A DNA stretch of 64,000 bases from JBLHKT01 sp043101615 (GTDB lineage: Bacteria; Planctomycetota; Phycisphaerae; Phycisphaerales; UBA1924): NCBI GenBank assembly GCA_043101615.1, contig JBICID010000128.1, positions 7,768-71,767 of the forward strand, given 5' to 3'. Below are positions 41,441-50,444 of the stretch, in pieces; the stretch's first letter is position 1; each line of letters begins with the position of its first letter. A program made the position numbers and the translations under genes. Below the pieces are notes generated by a model. The model was given only the letters and a program-made list of their open reading frames with translations. It searched no databases and was not told the DNA's origin.

Positions 41441-42805
41441 ATGCCCGACTGGTTCATCATCTGGCTGCCGAAGCTGACGATCGCGCTGTTCGTGTTCTCG
41501 GTCGGGGCGTGCATCGGATCGCTGATCAACGTGCTGGTGTACCGGCTGCCGCTGGGGCTGGACGTGGTGCGACCGACCTCGCGCTGCCCGTCGTGCCGCA
41601 CCAAGCTGACGTGGCGGGAGAACATCCCGATCTTCGGCTGGCTGCTGCTGGGCGGTCGGTGCCGCTTCTGCCGGTCGAGGATCTCGCCGGAATACCCGAT
41701 TGTGGAGGCGTTCACGGCGGTGCTGTTCGCGCTGATCTACGTGCTGTGGTTCGTGGTGCGCCCGGACGCGGTCTGGCTGGGGATCCCCTGGGGTGAGGCG
41801 GCCCCGGAATGGTGCGCGAACGGGCCGGCGAACACGTGGCCGGTGCTGGTGGTGATCCTGACGCTGGTGGGGTGCCTGATCGCGATGACGCTGGTCGACG
41901 CGCGGACCTACACCATCCCGCTGGTGCTGGCGTGGATCCCGGCGGTCGCGGCGGTGGTGATCCTGCCGGCGCACGCGGCGTGGTTCGAGATGAAGTTCGG
42001 CTCGCTGGAGCCGCTGTCCGAGGTGGCGTGGGGGTCCGAGGGGCGTCGGGCATGGGTGTCGGCCCCGGGGTGGATGTGGACGCTGCCGACCCCGATGCCG
42101 GATCAGGGAGCGGGGCAGCTCAAGCTCATCGGGGCCTCGATCGGGGCGACCCTGGGGCTGGGGGTCTCGATGCTGCTGCTGCGGCTTCGGCTGATCCGTC
42201 GGAGCTTCGAGGACTACGCGGCGTGGGAGGCGGAGGAGGTCGCCCGTCTGCGGGACGAACACGCCGGGGGGGGCGCGGATGGCGACTCAGGTGTGGACGG
42301 CCCGGACGAGCCGGAGCTGTGGATCCAGTACCCGCACGCGCGCCGGGAGATGTTCAAGGAGATCGCGTTCCTGGGGGCGCCGGTGGGGCTGGGATGGGTC
42401 GGGGCGTGGCTTGGGCCGCGTGTTGTGGAGGGGGATCCGGCGCTGTGGCTGAACGTGCTGTCGGGCGTGCTGCTGGGGTACCTGGTCGGGGGGGCGGTGG
42501 TGTGGGGGGTGCGGATCCTGGGTTCGCTGGCGTTCGGCAAGGAGGCGATGGGGCTGGGCGATGTGCACCTGATGGCGGCGGTGGGGGCGTGCCTGGGCTG
42601 GATCGACCCGGTGTTGGCGTTCTTCCTGGCGGCGTTCCTGGGGACGGGCTGGGAGGTGGCGCGGAAGCTCGTGGGCGGGGCGATGAACAAGGCGCTGCCC
42701 TACGGGCCCCACCTGGCGGCGGCGACCCTGCTGGTGCTGCTGCTCAAGCCCCTGGTGGAGCTGGGTCTGAGCCGCATGCTGTCCACACCGGTGAATCTGC
42801 CCTGA
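41441..42805 (+). CDS. Prepilin peptidase (A24 family, GspO/PilD)
   Basis: A 454-residue membrane aspartyl peptidase that cleaves and N-methylates prepilins and pseudopilins. The N-terminal domain has VGACIGSLINVLVYRLP, a zinc tetracysteine (RCPSCRTKL and RCRFCRSRI) and SPEYPIVEAFTAVLF. The two catalytic aspartates are in TLVDARTYTIPL and GLGDVHLMAAVG. It is much longer than the usual 250-290 residues because of an insertion of roughly 100-150 residues between the two Asp motifs, containing extra helices and a charged soluble piece. Clients are likely the pseudopilins at 51761-55097 and the H-X9-DG protein at 6676. Confidence 0.93.
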   Translation: MPDWFIIWLPKLTIALFVFSVGACIGSLINVLVYRLPLGLDVVRPTSRCPSCRTKLTWRENIPIFGWLLLGGRCRFCRSRISPEYPIVEAFTAVLFALIYVLWFVVRPDAVWLGIPWGEAAPEWCANGPANTWPVLVVILTLVGCLIAMTLVDARTYTIPLVLAWIPAVAAVVILPAHAAWFEMKFGSLEPLSEVAWGSEGRRAWVSAPGWMWTLPTPMPDQGAGQLKLIGASIGATLGLGVSMLLLRLRLIRRSFEDYAAWEAEEVARLRDEHAGGGADGDSGVDGPDEPELWIQYPHARREMFKEIAFLGAPVGLGWVGAWLGPRVVEGDPALWLNVLSGVLLGYLVGGAVVWGVRILGSLAFGKEAMGLGDVHLMAAVGACLGWIDPVLAFFLAAFLGTGWEVARKLVGGAMNKALPYGPHLAAATLLVLLLKPLVELGLSRMLSTPVNLP

Positions 42806-42845
42806 GGGTGGCGATTGCGGCCCTGCGAACGGCCCGGATCCGGGG

Positions 42846-42851
42846 TACACT
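42846..42851 (+). promoter_or_regulatory. -10-like element TACACT
   Basis: GGTACACTGTC lies 56 bases before the OmpA-family lipoprotein start, in the 101-base gap after the prepilin peptidase gene. No convincing -35 box is present. Confidence 0.3.
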
Positions 42852-42906
42852 GTCGCGACGCCGCACGACGGAGCTTCCGCGGCGAGACAGACCAAGGAGA
42901 AAGCCA

Positions 42907-43551
42907 ATGCAGACGCGACGGATCGCCACCTTCACTCTCGCCGCCCTGACCCTCGCCTCGGGTCTGACTGGGTGCAAGAACGTCTCCAAGGCGCAGTACG
43001 ACGCCGCGGTTCAGGAGAACTCCGAGCTCCGCGATCGGCTGGCCATCCTGCAGGACAACCTGCGCCAGGGCAACAGCCAGTCGCAGTCGCTGGAGGCTGA
43101 GAACCAGCGTCTGGCGGCCGAGAACGCCCGTCTGCAGGCGCTGGTGGACGCCGGCCAGACGGGGTTCGAGGGCATCGACGGGACGTCTGTGGCGCGTCGG
43201 GGGAACGCGATCGCGGTGACGGTCGCGGGCGACGTGCTGTTCGATTCCGGCTCGGTCGCGCTGAAGAACTCCTCGAAGGCGTCGCTGGACCGCGTGGTGA
43301 GCGTGCTCCGCAGCCAGTACGCCAGCAACCCGATCCGGGTCGAGGGCTACACCGACACCGACCCGATCCGCAAGAGCGACTGGAAGACCAACGAGCGACT
43401 GAGCGCCGAGCGTGCGATGGCGGTCGAGGAGTACCTGGTCAGCAAGGGGATCGACAACGACCGGATCTATTCCGCTGCGTTCGGTCCGGCCGAGCAGCGT
43501 GGCACCAAGGCGCAGAGCCGTCGCGTCGAGATCGTGATCCTGGCGGGCTGA
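42907..43551 (+). CDS. OmpA-family peptidoglycan-binding lipoprotein (Pal-like)
   Basis: A 214-residue lipoprotein. The signal ends at LASGLTGC (lipobox LTGC, Cys at about residue 21). Residues 30-75 form a coiled coil (QENSELRDRLAILQDNL, QSLEAENQRLAAENARLQALV). The C-terminal OmpA domain has FDSGSVALKNSSKASLDRVV, IRVEGYTDTDPI, NERLSAERAMAVEEYLVSKGI and KAQSRRVEIVI, which binds diaminopimelate in peptidoglycan. It ties the outer membrane or envelope to the wall. AAGGAG lies seven bases upstream of ATG 42907. It is probably transcribed alone, before the tRNA cluster. Confidence 0.92.
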   Translation: MQTRRIATFTLAALTLASGLTGCKNVSKAQYDAAVQENSELRDRLAILQDNLRQGNSQSQSLEAENQRLAAENARLQALVDAGQTGFEGIDGTSVARRGNAIAVTVAGDVLFDSGSVALKNSSKASLDRVVSVLRSQYASNPIRVEGYTDTDPIRKSDWKTNERLSAERAMAVEEYLVSKGIDNDRIYSAAFGPAEQRGTKAQSRRVEIVILAG

Positions 43552-43620
43552 GGGGCCCCCGGGCTCGAGCGGAACGTCGATTCGTCCGATACCGCGCCTC
43601 GCCGCGGGCGGTGGTCGCGG

Positions 43621-43627
43621 CTAGACT
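43621..43627 (+). promoter_or_regulatory. -10-like element CTAGACT for the tRNA cluster
   Basis: CTAGACT ends 13 bases before tRNA-Val, which suits a short 5' leader. No -35 box is recognised. Confidence 0.3.
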
Positions 43628-43640
43628 TGGGGCCACATCC

Positions 43641-43714
43641 GGGCGATTAGCGCAGTTGGCTAGCGCGCCTCGTTGACATCGAGGAGGTCACAGGTTCAAG
43701 TCCTGTATCGCCCA
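43641..43714 (+). tRNA. tRNA-Val (anticodon GAC)
   Basis: Acceptor GGGCGAT pairs perfectly with ATCGCCC (43708-43713 region ending 43713); D stem GCGC/GCGC; anticodon stem CCTCG/CGAGG with loop TTGACAT, anticodon GAC at 43675-43677; T stem ACAGG/CCTGT; discriminator A at 43714. CCA is not encoded. First of three tRNAs in a cluster. Confidence 0.95.
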
Positions 43715-43719
43715 TTGGT

Positions 43720-43737
43720 CCGGCCCCTCGGGGCCGG
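43720..43737 (+). other. Hairpin in the spacer between tRNA-Val and tRNA-Thr
   Basis: CCGGCCC-CTCG-GGGCCGG is a seven-pair hairpin with a four-base loop filling most of the 25-base spacer. There is no T tract, so it is more likely a processing element of the tRNA precursor than a terminator. Confidence 0.5.
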
Positions 43738-43739
43738 TT

Positions 43740-43812
43740 GCCGCCGTAGCTCAGCTGGTAGAGCTTCGGTTTTGTAAACCGACGGTCGCCGGTTCGAGTC
43801 CGGCAGGCGGCT
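43740..43812 (+). tRNA. tRNA-Thr (anticodon TGT)
   Basis: Acceptor GCCGCCG (43740-43746) pairs with AGGCGGC (43805-43811), leaving a G-A mismatch at the seventh pair next to the T stem. D stem GCTC/GAGC, anticodon stem TCGGT/ACCGA with loop TTTGTAA, anticodon TGT at 43773-43775, T stem GCCGG/CCGGC, discriminator T. CCA is not encoded. Confidence 0.93.
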
Positions 43813-43829
43813 TGACAATCTGTTTCGTC

Positions 43830-43912
43830 GGGCGTGTACCCAAGTGGCCAACGGGGGCAGACTGTAAATCTGCTGGCTTATGCCTACGCAGGTTCGAATC
43901 CTGCCGCGCCCA
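43830..43912 (+). tRNA. tRNA-Tyr (anticodon GTA)
   Basis: A class II tRNA of 83 bases with a long variable arm. Acceptor GGGCGTG pairs with CGCGCCC; anticodon stem GCAGA/TCTGC with loop CTGTAAA, anticodon GTA at 43864-43866; T stem GCAGG/CCTGC; discriminator A at 43912. CCA is not encoded. Last tRNA of the cluster, followed by a terminator. Confidence 0.94.
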
Positions 43913-43918
43913 TTGAAC

Positions 43919-43955
43919 AGCACGCGAGCCCACCCCGGCTCGCGTGCTGTTCTTT
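43919..43955 (+). terminator. Terminator of the tRNA cluster
   Basis: A perfect 12-pair stem, AGCACGCGAGCC (43919-43930) with GGCTCGCGTGCT (43937-43948), has a six-base loop and is followed by GTTCTTT. The stem is unusually long for this window. Confidence 0.8.
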
Positions 43956-44130
43956 GCGCCGTGCCCGGGCGGGGCGTCCGAGAACGCCCCGCGTGTGCCA
44001 CCCGTGCTGGTTATCTCACCGGCAGAATCCGACCTGTCCGGGCCCGCCCCCGCCCCCGCTCAAGTCCCTACCGGGCCATCCGATAGACCATGCGCCACCC
44101 CCGATCCGGGACCGCAGCACGGGAGATTGG

Positions 44131-45600
44131 ATGAACGCCGCCTCGGACAAGACGACCTCGGTCCCCCGGAGCCCCGGCGGAGGGCTGCTGCTCGCCCCGA
44201 TGATCCAGCTTGTGCTGGTGCAGGTCGCGGCGATGGGCGTGATGATCTGGTGGTCGCTGGACCATCACCGGGAGGGATCCGTGCTTCCGGGCTCGGCGTG
44301 GACGCCGGTGGGCGTCGCGGGCGTCGCCCTGCTGCTGGCAGGGAGCGTGTTCGCCCGTGGGCGTGGGCGGTGCCGGGCCGTGGAGCGGGTGTCCGGGGCT
44401 GTGTTCGCGTACGCCTCGGGCGACCGGCACGTGGCCTCGCTGAGCGTGGCCCCCGAGAGCGGGGCGATCGGTGCGGCGTGGAACGCGCTGCTCGAGGAGT
44501 TGGAGGCGCTCAGGATCGAGCGGCTGGAGCGTGAGTCCGCCGACCCGGAGGAGCTGAGGCTGGCGGCTGTGGACGCCGCGGCATCGGGCCTGCCGATCGG
44601 CCTGCTGGTATACGAGTCGGCCGAGAGCCCGGTGTACGAGAACGCCGCGGCGCTGCACATGCGTCAGGCTCTCGGGCTGGGTGCGGAAGCGGACGTTGAG
44701 GCCCCCGGCGCCTCGGAGGTGCTGGGCGTGATCCGGGGTGTGTGCGATGGGGAGCGATCGTCGCGCTGGTCGCGAGTGATCGAGCCGTCGTCGGGGGCGG
44801 ACTCTGTGCTGCGTGTCACGGTGCGTCCTGTGGGGGTGCAGGAGCGTCGGCACGCGGTGGTGCTGATCGAGGACGTGACGCAGCAGCACCACGCCGAGCA
44901 GGCCCGCGCGTCGTTCGTGGCCCGTGCGACGCACGAGCTGCGGACGCCTCTGACGAACATCCGGCTGTACGCCGACCAGGCGGTCGAGCTTGCGGACGAC
45001 GACCCCGCTGAGCAGGCGCGTGCGCTCAACGTGATCAACCAGGAGTCCAGGCGTCTGGAGCGGCTGGTGGGTGACATGCTGAACTCGGCCGAGATCGAGA
45101 GCGGATCGCTCTCGCTGCGGGCCGACGACGTGCGCCTGGACGCCTTGCTGACCGACCTCCGTGACGACTACCAGGCGCAGGCGAAGCAGCGGGGGATCGA
45201 GCTGGTGTTCGATCTCCCCCCCAGGATGCCGGTGCTGCACGCGGACCGGGAGAAGCTGGCGCTGGCGATGCACAACCTGGTCGGCAACGCGCTGAAGTAC
45301 ACCGACAAGGGCGGGACGGTGCGGGTGTCGTGCGAGACGGAGGGGGACGGCTCGCTCCGGTTCCGGGTGGCGGACACCGGGTTCGGGATCTCGCCGGAGG
45401 ACCAGCCCCGCCTGTTCGATCCCTATTTCCGCTCGGGTGACGAGCGTGTGCGTCACGTGACCGGGACCGGGATCGGGCTGAGCCTGGCGCGGGACGTGGT
45501 GCGCCTGCACGGGGGCGACATCTCGGTCGAGTCGGTGCTGAACGAGGGCAGCACGTTCACGATGAGTATCCCGGGCGAGCGAGTGCGCCAGGCCGCCTGA
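44131..45600 (+). CDS. Membrane sensor histidine kinase heading the pilus/secretion operon
   Basis: A 489-residue kinase. Two N-terminal helices (about residues 19-43 and 57-75) enclose only a short external loop, so sensing is probably in the membrane or by the cytoplasmic PAS-like region (about 145-250). The HisKA box is RATHELRTPLTNIRLYADQ with H268 as the phosphorylated residue. The ATPase domain has HNLVGNALKYTDKGG (N box), VADTGFGISPEDQPRLFDPYFR (G1/F) and GTGIGLSLARDVV (G2). ATG 44131 follows GGGAG at about six bases. A STAS gene starts 15 bases later. A cognate regulator is not adjacent; the nearest is at 56764 on the other strand. Confidence 0.92.
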   Translation: MNAASDKTTSVPRSPGGGLLLAPMIQLVLVQVAAMGVMIWWSLDHHREGSVLPGSAWTPVGVAGVALLLAGSVFARGRGRCRAVERVSGAVFAYASGDRHVASLSVAPESGAIGAAWNALLEELEALRIERLERESADPEELRLAAVDAAASGLPIGLLVYESAESPVYENAAALHMRQALGLGAEADVEAPGASEVLGVIRGVCDGERSSRWSRVIEPSSGADSVLRVTVRPVGVQERRHAVVLIEDVTQQHHAEQARASFVARATHELRTPLTNIRLYADQAVELADDDPAEQARALNVINQESRRLERLVGDMLNSAEIESGSLSLRADDVRLDALLTDLRDDYQAQAKQRGIELVFDLPPRMPVLHADREKLALAMHNLVGNALKYTDKGGTVRVSCETEGDGSLRFRVADTGFGISPEDQPRLFDPYFRSGDERVRHVTGTGIGLSLARDVVRLHGGDISVESVLNEGSTFTMSIPGERVRQAA

Positions 45601-45615
45601 GCCGGGAAGGGAGCG

Positions 45616-45954
45616 ATGCAGCGAGTCGAGACCACCAGCAGGGGACCCGTGACGGTCGTGGGCGTGAGCGGCCCCCTGACCGACGAGACGACGGACCAGG
45701 CGCGGTCGCAGGCGCTCAGGGCGATCGAGCAGAGCGTGGGGCGAGTGGTCATCGACGCGTCGGGCGTGCCGTACGCCGACAGCCAGGGGATCGAGATGCT
45801 GCTGGACGCGGCCGACAGCCTGGACGCGATCGGGCAGTCGCTGCGGCTGGCGTCGGTCGGCGAGACGCTGCGCGAGATCCTGGAGCTGACCGGCGTCGCG
45901 GGGCGGATGGAGTTCTACGAGGACGTCACGCAGGCGGTGAGGAGTCTGGCATGA
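45616..45954 (+). CDS. STAS-domain protein (anti-sigma factor antagonist-like)
   Basis: A 112-residue stand-alone STAS domain. The fold is indicated by VTVVGVSGPLTDETTD, RVVIDASGVPYADSQGIEMLLDAADSL and a C-terminal LREILELTGV. S56 in YADSQGIEML is at the position of the phosphorylated serine of SpoIIAA-like antagonists. An anti-sigma kinase of the RsbW/SpoIIAB type is not seen next to it; the neighbour upstream is a two-component kinase. Its stop overlaps the gspE ATG, so it is made with the assembly ATPase and may control it or a switch protein. Confidence 0.9.
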   Translation: MQRVETTSRGPVTVVGVSGPLTDETTDQARSQALRAIEQSVGRVVIDASGVPYADSQGIEMLLDAADSLDAIGQSLRLASVGETLREILELTGVAGRMEFYEDVTQAVRSLA

Positions 45955-47735
45955 GCGGCGTGGCCCCCGAGCCCGTCTCCCGGAGCCCGCGCGGGCGTCG
46001 GATCGGCGACCTGCTGGTCGAGCGCGGCCACCTGGACGAGGTGCAGCTCCAGCGTGCGCTGAGCGAGCAGAAGAGCTCGGGGCGCCGGATCGGCGAGCTG
46101 CTGGTCGAGCAGGGCGTCATCTCGACCCAGACGCTGGTGCACGCGCTGGCGGACTCGCTGGGCGTGCCCGGGGTGCAGCTCCGGCACGGGCTGTTCGATC
46201 CGAAGCTCGGCCAGCTCGTCACGCCGGACGAATGCGTGCGACTGTCGGTGCTGCCGATGTTCCTGGTGCGCGGCGTGCTGACGGTGGCGATGGCGGACCC
46301 GCGCGACCTGCCGACGATCGACCGGATCGTGGAGCTGACCGGGTTCGAGGTCCGGCCGGTGCTGGCGCTGGCCTCGAACATCAGCGAGTTCGCCCACAAG
46401 GCCCGCGACCCGAACGCCAAGGCCCAGGACGTGGACGAGTTCCTGACGTCGCTGGCGAGCAGCGACGTGGAGGTGATGGACGGCGAGGCGGTGGACGAGG
46501 GCCCGGCCACCGAGATCGACCACATGGTCGAGGGCTCGCCGATCGTGAACCTGGTGAACATCGCGCTGCTCACGGCGGTGAAGGACGGCGCGTCGGATAT
46601 CCACATCGAGCCGGACAGGAACGGGACGCGGATCCGGTACCGGATCGACGGCCACCTGCGGGACCTGATGAAGCCCCCGCACGGGATGCACGCCGCGATC
46701 GCCTCGCGCGTGAAGATCATCGGCAAGATGGACATCGCGGAGAAGCGGCTGCCGCAGGAGGGGCGGGTGCGCATCAAGGCGGAGGGGCGCGACATCGACC
46801 TGCGCGTGTCGTCGATCCCGACGCTGCTGGGCGAGAAGCTGGTGCTGCGCATCCTGGACAAGAAGAACCTGCGGATCCGGCTGGACGAGCTGGGGTTCCG
46901 AATCGATGCGCTGGAGATCTTCCAGCGGATCCTGCGTCAGCCGCACGGGCTGGTGCTGGTGACCGGGCCGACGGGCTCGGGCAAAACAACGACGCTGTAC
47001 TCGGCGCTGGACCTGCTGCGCAGCCCGGAGCAGAACCTGGTGACGGTGGAGGACCCGGTGGAGTACCAGCTCGACCTGGTGAACCAGATCCAGGTGAACG
47101 AGGGGATCGGGATGTCGTTCGCGCGGGCGCTGCGGTCGATCCTGCGCCAGGACCCTGACGTGATCATGGTGGGCGAGATTCGCGACGAGGAGACGGCGCG
47201 GGTGGCGGTGCAGGCGGCGCTGACGGGGCACTCGGTGCTGGCCACGCTGCACACCAACGACGCCCCGGGGGCGGTGGCACGCCTGCAGGACATGAACATC
47301 GAGAGCTACCTGCTCAGCTCGGCCCTGAACGGGGTGGTGGCGCAGCGGCTGGTCCGCACGATCTGCCCGCACTGCGAGACCAAGTACTTCCCGTCCGAGG
47401 ACGTGCTGTACGACGCGGGCCTGCACGAGCACACCGGGCGGTCGTTCCGCAAGGGCGAGGGGTGCACCAAGTGCCACGACACGGGCTTCCGCGGGCGGAT
47501 GGGCGTGTACGAGGTGATGGAGGTGACGCCCGAGATACGCCGGATGATCTACCACGCCTGCTCGGCGATGGAGATCCGGACGCGTCTGAAGGACTCCGGC
47601 ATGCTCTCGCTGCGTGACGAGGGCATCATCTTCGCCCTGCAGGGCAGCACGAGCCTCGAGGAGGTGCTGCGTGTGACGCAGAGCGCCGAGGTGGACGAGC
47701 GCGCGCCGATCTCCGGCGCGAGGGAGGCGGCGTGA
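45951..47735 (+). CDS. Type II secretion/type IV pilus assembly ATPase (GspE/PilB)
   Basis: A 594-residue hexameric ATPase that powers pseudopilus or pilus extension. The N-terminal part has two related repeats of the GspE_N/MshEN type (RRIGDLLVERGHLDE and RRIGELLVEQGVIST), domains that can bind c-di-GMP. The ATPase core has Walker A GPTGSGKTTT (K345), the Asp box DPVEYQ, Walker B DPDVIMVGEIRD and the His box TGHSVLATLHTNDA. The zinc tetracysteine is CPHC and CTKC. It overlaps the STAS gene before it and gspF after it. Confidence 0.95.
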   Translation: MSGVAPEPVSRSPRGRRIGDLLVERGHLDEVQLQRALSEQKSSGRRIGELLVEQGVISTQTLVHALADSLGVPGVQLRHGLFDPKLGQLVTPDECVRLSVLPMFLVRGVLTVAMADPRDLPTIDRIVELTGFEVRPVLALASNISEFAHKARDPNAKAQDVDEFLTSLASSDVEVMDGEAVDEGPATEIDHMVEGSPIVNLVNIALLTAVKDGASDIHIEPDRNGTRIRYRIDGHLRDLMKPPHGMHAAIASRVKIIGKMDIAEKRLPQEGRVRIKAEGRDIDLRVSSIPTLLGEKLVLRILDKKNLRIRLDELGFRIDALEIFQRILRQPHGLVLVTGPTGSGKTTTLYSALDLLRSPEQNLVTVEDPVEYQLDLVNQIQVNEGIGMSFARALRSILRQDPDVIMVGEIRDEETARVAVQAALTGHSVLATLHTNDAPGAVARLQDMNIESYLLSSALNGVVAQRLVRTICPHCETKYFPSEDVLYDAGLHEHTGRSFRKGEGCTKCHDTGFRGRMGVYEVMEVTPEIRRMIYHACSAMEIRTRLKDSGMLSLRDEGIIFALQGSTSLEEVLRVTQSAEVDERAPISGAREAA

Positions 47736-48952
47736 TCTACTCCGTCACCACGTGCGACGCGGGCGGGCGGACCGAGACGCTGCGCGTGCAGGCCGAGAGC
47801 CCGTCGGCGGCGCGGGCCGAGGCCTCCGGGGGCGGTCGCTTCGTGGTGTCGGTCCGCGAGGCCGAGCGGGAGGAGCGCGGCGAGCGGGCCGGCGCCCCCA
47901 GGAAGGTCCGCAAGACCGGCAAGCGGGTCGCCTCGTTCGCCAAGGAGCTGTCCGTGCTGGTGGGGACCGGCACGCCGGTGGCCGAGAGCCTGCGGGCGAT
48001 CGAGAAGCAGGCGAGCGAGCCGGGCTGGAAGCGTGTGGTGCGGGACGTGCGCACGTCGGTGGAGGAGGGCACGCCGCTGTCGCGGGCGCTGGGCGAGCAC
48101 CCGGGGATCTTCGACCCGATCTTCCGGAGCCTGATCGCGGCGGGCGAGTCGAGCGGGAAGCTGCACGAGCTGCTGCGCCGGCTGTCGGCGATGAAGCGGC
48201 GGGAGCTCAAGGCGAGGTCGCTGCTGATCGGCTCTGCGACGTACCCCGCGGTGCTGCTGACCGTGGCGAGCTCGGTGATGGTGGCGATGGTGGTGTTCGT
48301 GATCCCCCGGTTCGCGGGGCTGTTCGAGACGCTCAACGCCCCGCTGCCGGCGACGACCCGGTTCCTGCTGGAGATGTCCGGGTTCCTGTCGTCGTGGTGG
48401 TGGGCGCTGCTGCTCGGGCTGGCGGGGGCTGTCGTCGGGGCGTGCTTCGGGTGGCGGTCCGAGCGGGTGAAGTGGCACGCCGACGCGCTGCTGGCCCGGG
48501 TGCCGGTGCTGGGTCCGATGGCGCAGGGGTTCACGGTCGCCCGGACGACGCGGATGCTGGGCGTGCTGCTGGACGCACGCGTCTCGCTGCTCGAGTCGCT
48601 GGAGCTGGTCCGGCGTTCGGTGACCAGGCCGCTGTACCGCGCGTGGGTGAGCGAGGCGGTGGAGCTGGTGACACGGGGCGAGTCCCTGAGCGGGAGCTTC
48701 TCGGACGACGCGCTGTTCCCGCCGTCGATCCGGGAGGCGATCTCGAACGCCGAGAATTCCGGTCGCCTGGCGCCGGTGCTGATCGACCTGTCCGAGTACC
48801 TGGACGACGAGAACGAGGCGTCGGCGCGGACGTTCACCAACCTGCTCGAGCCGCTGATCATGGTGGTGCTGGGCGGGGTGGTGGCGTTCGTGGCGCTGAG
48901 CATGTTCCTGCCGCTGTTCGACCTGACCGCGTCGGCTGGGGGTGGATCGTGA
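47732..48952 (+). CDS. Type II secretion/type IV pilus inner-membrane platform protein (GspF/PilC)
   Basis: A 406-residue platform protein with two copies of the T2SSF domain (about residues 60-185 and 260-385). The first carries FAKELSVLVGTGTPVAESLRAI and FRSLIAAGESSGKLHELL; the second has TRMLGVLLDARVSLLESLELV and REAISNAENSGRLAPVLIDLS. Three membrane helices are visible, the last being LIMVVLGGVVAFVALSMFLPLF. The GTG start overlaps gspE by four bases. It contacts the GspE-type ATPase and anchors the pseudopilus. Confidence 0.94.
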   Translation: MIYSVTTCDAGGRTETLRVQAESPSAARAEASGGGRFVVSVREAEREERGERAGAPRKVRKTGKRVASFAKELSVLVGTGTPVAESLRAIEKQASEPGWKRVVRDVRTSVEEGTPLSRALGEHPGIFDPIFRSLIAAGESSGKLHELLRRLSAMKRRELKARSLLIGSATYPAVLLTVASSVMVAMVVFVIPRFAGLFETLNAPLPATTRFLLEMSGFLSSWWWALLLGLAGAVVGACFGWRSERVKWHADALLARVPVLGPMAQGFTVARTTRMLGVLLDARVSLLESLELVRRSVTRPLYRAWVSEAVELVTRGESLSGSFSDDALFPPSIREAISNAENSGRLAPVLIDLSEYLDDENEASARTFTNLLEPLIMVVLGGVVAFVALSMFLPLFDLTASAGGGS

Positions 48953-49875
48953 GCGGCACGCACCTGGGCATCGACGCGGGGGCGCGCTGGGTGAAGGCGG
49001 TCGAGACCGGCCGGCGCGGGCAGGTGCTGCGCACGGCGATGTTCCCCCGGTCGGGTGACCCGCTGGGCCCGGAGGGGGTGTCCAGGATCGCGGCGACGCT
49101 GCGCCGTAAGGGCTTCACGTCGCGCAGCGCGACGCTGGTGTGCCCGCGTGATTCGGTGCATCGCCGGATCGTCTCGCTCCCGCAGCGGCGCGACAACGAG
49201 CGCGACTCCTCGATCGTGGCCGGCTCGTTCGAGTCGGAGGGCGTGGGCGGGGGGGCCTCCGAGCCGGTCTGGTGGGAGCTGGGCAGCCGCGCCGGGTCGG
49301 AGCACCGCGAGGTGCTCGCGTACGCGGTCGACGCGGAGCGGGCGATGTCGTGGTACCGGAGCTTCGAGCGGGAGGGGCTCGACCTGGTCTCGATCGACCT
49401 GCACCCGAGCGCGGCCGGGCGCCTCGCGGGGCCCGAGCTGACCGTCGTGGCGGACGTGGCCTACTCCCACCTGGGCCTGACGCTTGCGCTGGAGCGGAGG
49501 CCGGTGTACGAACGACACGACCCCGGGCTGGGGCTGGGGCACCTGCTGACGCTCGAGGGAAGGCGGCTCGGGCAGCCCGTGGAGGACGCGGAGACGCTCG
49601 CGCTCCGGCACGCCACGCTGGACCGGGGCGAGATCGCCGGGTTCCAGGGGTGGGCCCAGCGTGTCTCGGAGGGCGTGCTCGCGCTGACGCAGTACGCCCA
49701 GCGCCGGTACCCGGGCTCGGACGACCCGCGCGTGCTGCTGGTCGGCGGCGGGGCGACCCCCGGAGTCGCCGAGGCGCTCGGTCGCCTCACCGGGCTGCGG
49801 TGCGGGTGTGTCGAGGGTGCGTGCGACGCGATGACGTGCGTCGCCTGGTCCGCGTCGGGGAGGGTGGCGGCATGA
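48949..49875 (+). CDS. PilM-like actin-fold assembly protein
   Basis: A 308-residue cytoplasmic protein of the PilM type (GspL cytoplasmic half). ATPase-fold phosphate loops are LGIDAGARWVKAVE at the start, VVADVAYSHLGLTLALE in the middle and VLLVGGGATPGVAEAL near the end. It would bind the N-terminal peptide of the PilN-like protein that follows. The gene overlaps gspF (GTGA) and the pilN-like gene (ATGA). Sequence is diverged from proteobacterial PilM, so the call rests partly on position. Confidence 0.8.
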   Translation: MSGTHLGIDAGARWVKAVETGRRGQVLRTAMFPRSGDPLGPEGVSRIAATLRRKGFTSRSATLVCPRDSVHRRIVSLPQRRDNERDSSIVAGSFESEGVGGGASEPVWWELGSRAGSEHREVLAYAVDAERAMSWYRSFEREGLDLVSIDLHPSAAGRLAGPELTVVADVAYSHLGLTLALERRPVYERHDPGLGLGHLLTLEGRRLGQPVEDAETLALRHATLDRGEIAGFQGWAQRVSEGVLALTQYAQRRYPGSDDPRVLLVGGGATPGVAEALGRLTGLRCGCVEGACDAMTCVAWSASGRVAA

Positions 49876-50444
49876 GCGCGGAGGCGTTGAACCGGGTCAA
49901 CCTGCTGCCGAGACAGGCGGTCAGGCTCAGAAGGGCACGACTGGCCAGGCGGCTGTGGGCCGGCGTGCTGGGCGTGGCGCTGCCCGGGTCGCTCGCGCTG
50001 GTGGTGGCCTCCGGGCTGGCGCCGGACGGGGGAGCGGACGACCTGCGCCATCAAATCGAAGAGATCGACCGGGAGATCGAGCGCCGGCTGTCGCTGATCC
50101 CGTCCGGCGAGAGCGACCGGACGCGGGCGCTGACGCGGAGGGACACCACGCCCCTCGAGTGGGCCGGGATGCTGCGTGCCCTGTCTCACCTGGCGGGAGA
50201 CGACATCGGGTTCAACCGGCTCTCGGTCGAAGTGGGGGGTTCGCGCGAGGTGCTGATCTCGGTCGAGGGGCGTGCCGGGGATTCCCGTCACGTGCTGGCG
50301 TTCGCGTCCGAGGTCGAGCGGACGGGGCTGTTCGCGCCCATGGATGCGCCGGAGATCACCCCGGACGCGGGGGGTCTGAGCGTGCGGTTCTCGCTGGACG
50401 TGCGGATCGACGCGGTGGCGTCCGCGGACGGGGGTGTGCAATGA
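49872..50444 (+). CDS. PilN-like assembly protein
   Basis: A 190-residue single-pass membrane protein. NRVNLLPRQAV near the N-terminus is the PilM-binding peptide of PilN (consensus INLLP). A basic stretch precedes one helix (LWAGVLGVALPGSLALVVAS), then a periplasmic coiled coil (LRHQIEEIDREIERRL) and a ferredoxin-like domain. It is flanked by pilM- and pilO-like genes with four-base overlaps, the same order as in type IV pilus operons. Confidence 0.85.
   Translation: MSAEALNRVNLLPRQAVRLRRARLARRLWAGVLGVALPGSLALVVASGLAPDGGADDLRHQIEEIDREIERRLSLIPSGESDRTRALTRRDTTPLEWAGMLRALSHLAGDDIGFNRLSVEVGGSREVLISVEGRAGDSRHVLAFASEVERTGLFAPMDAPEITPDAGGLSVRFSLDVRIDAVASADGGVQ

Noticed and set aside
38273..42262. 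1329-codon minus-strand frame opposite the glycosyltransferase, xseA, xseB and prepilin peptidase genes
   Set aside because: It is low-complexity Arg/Gln/Pro/His sequence and antisense to four well-supported genes.
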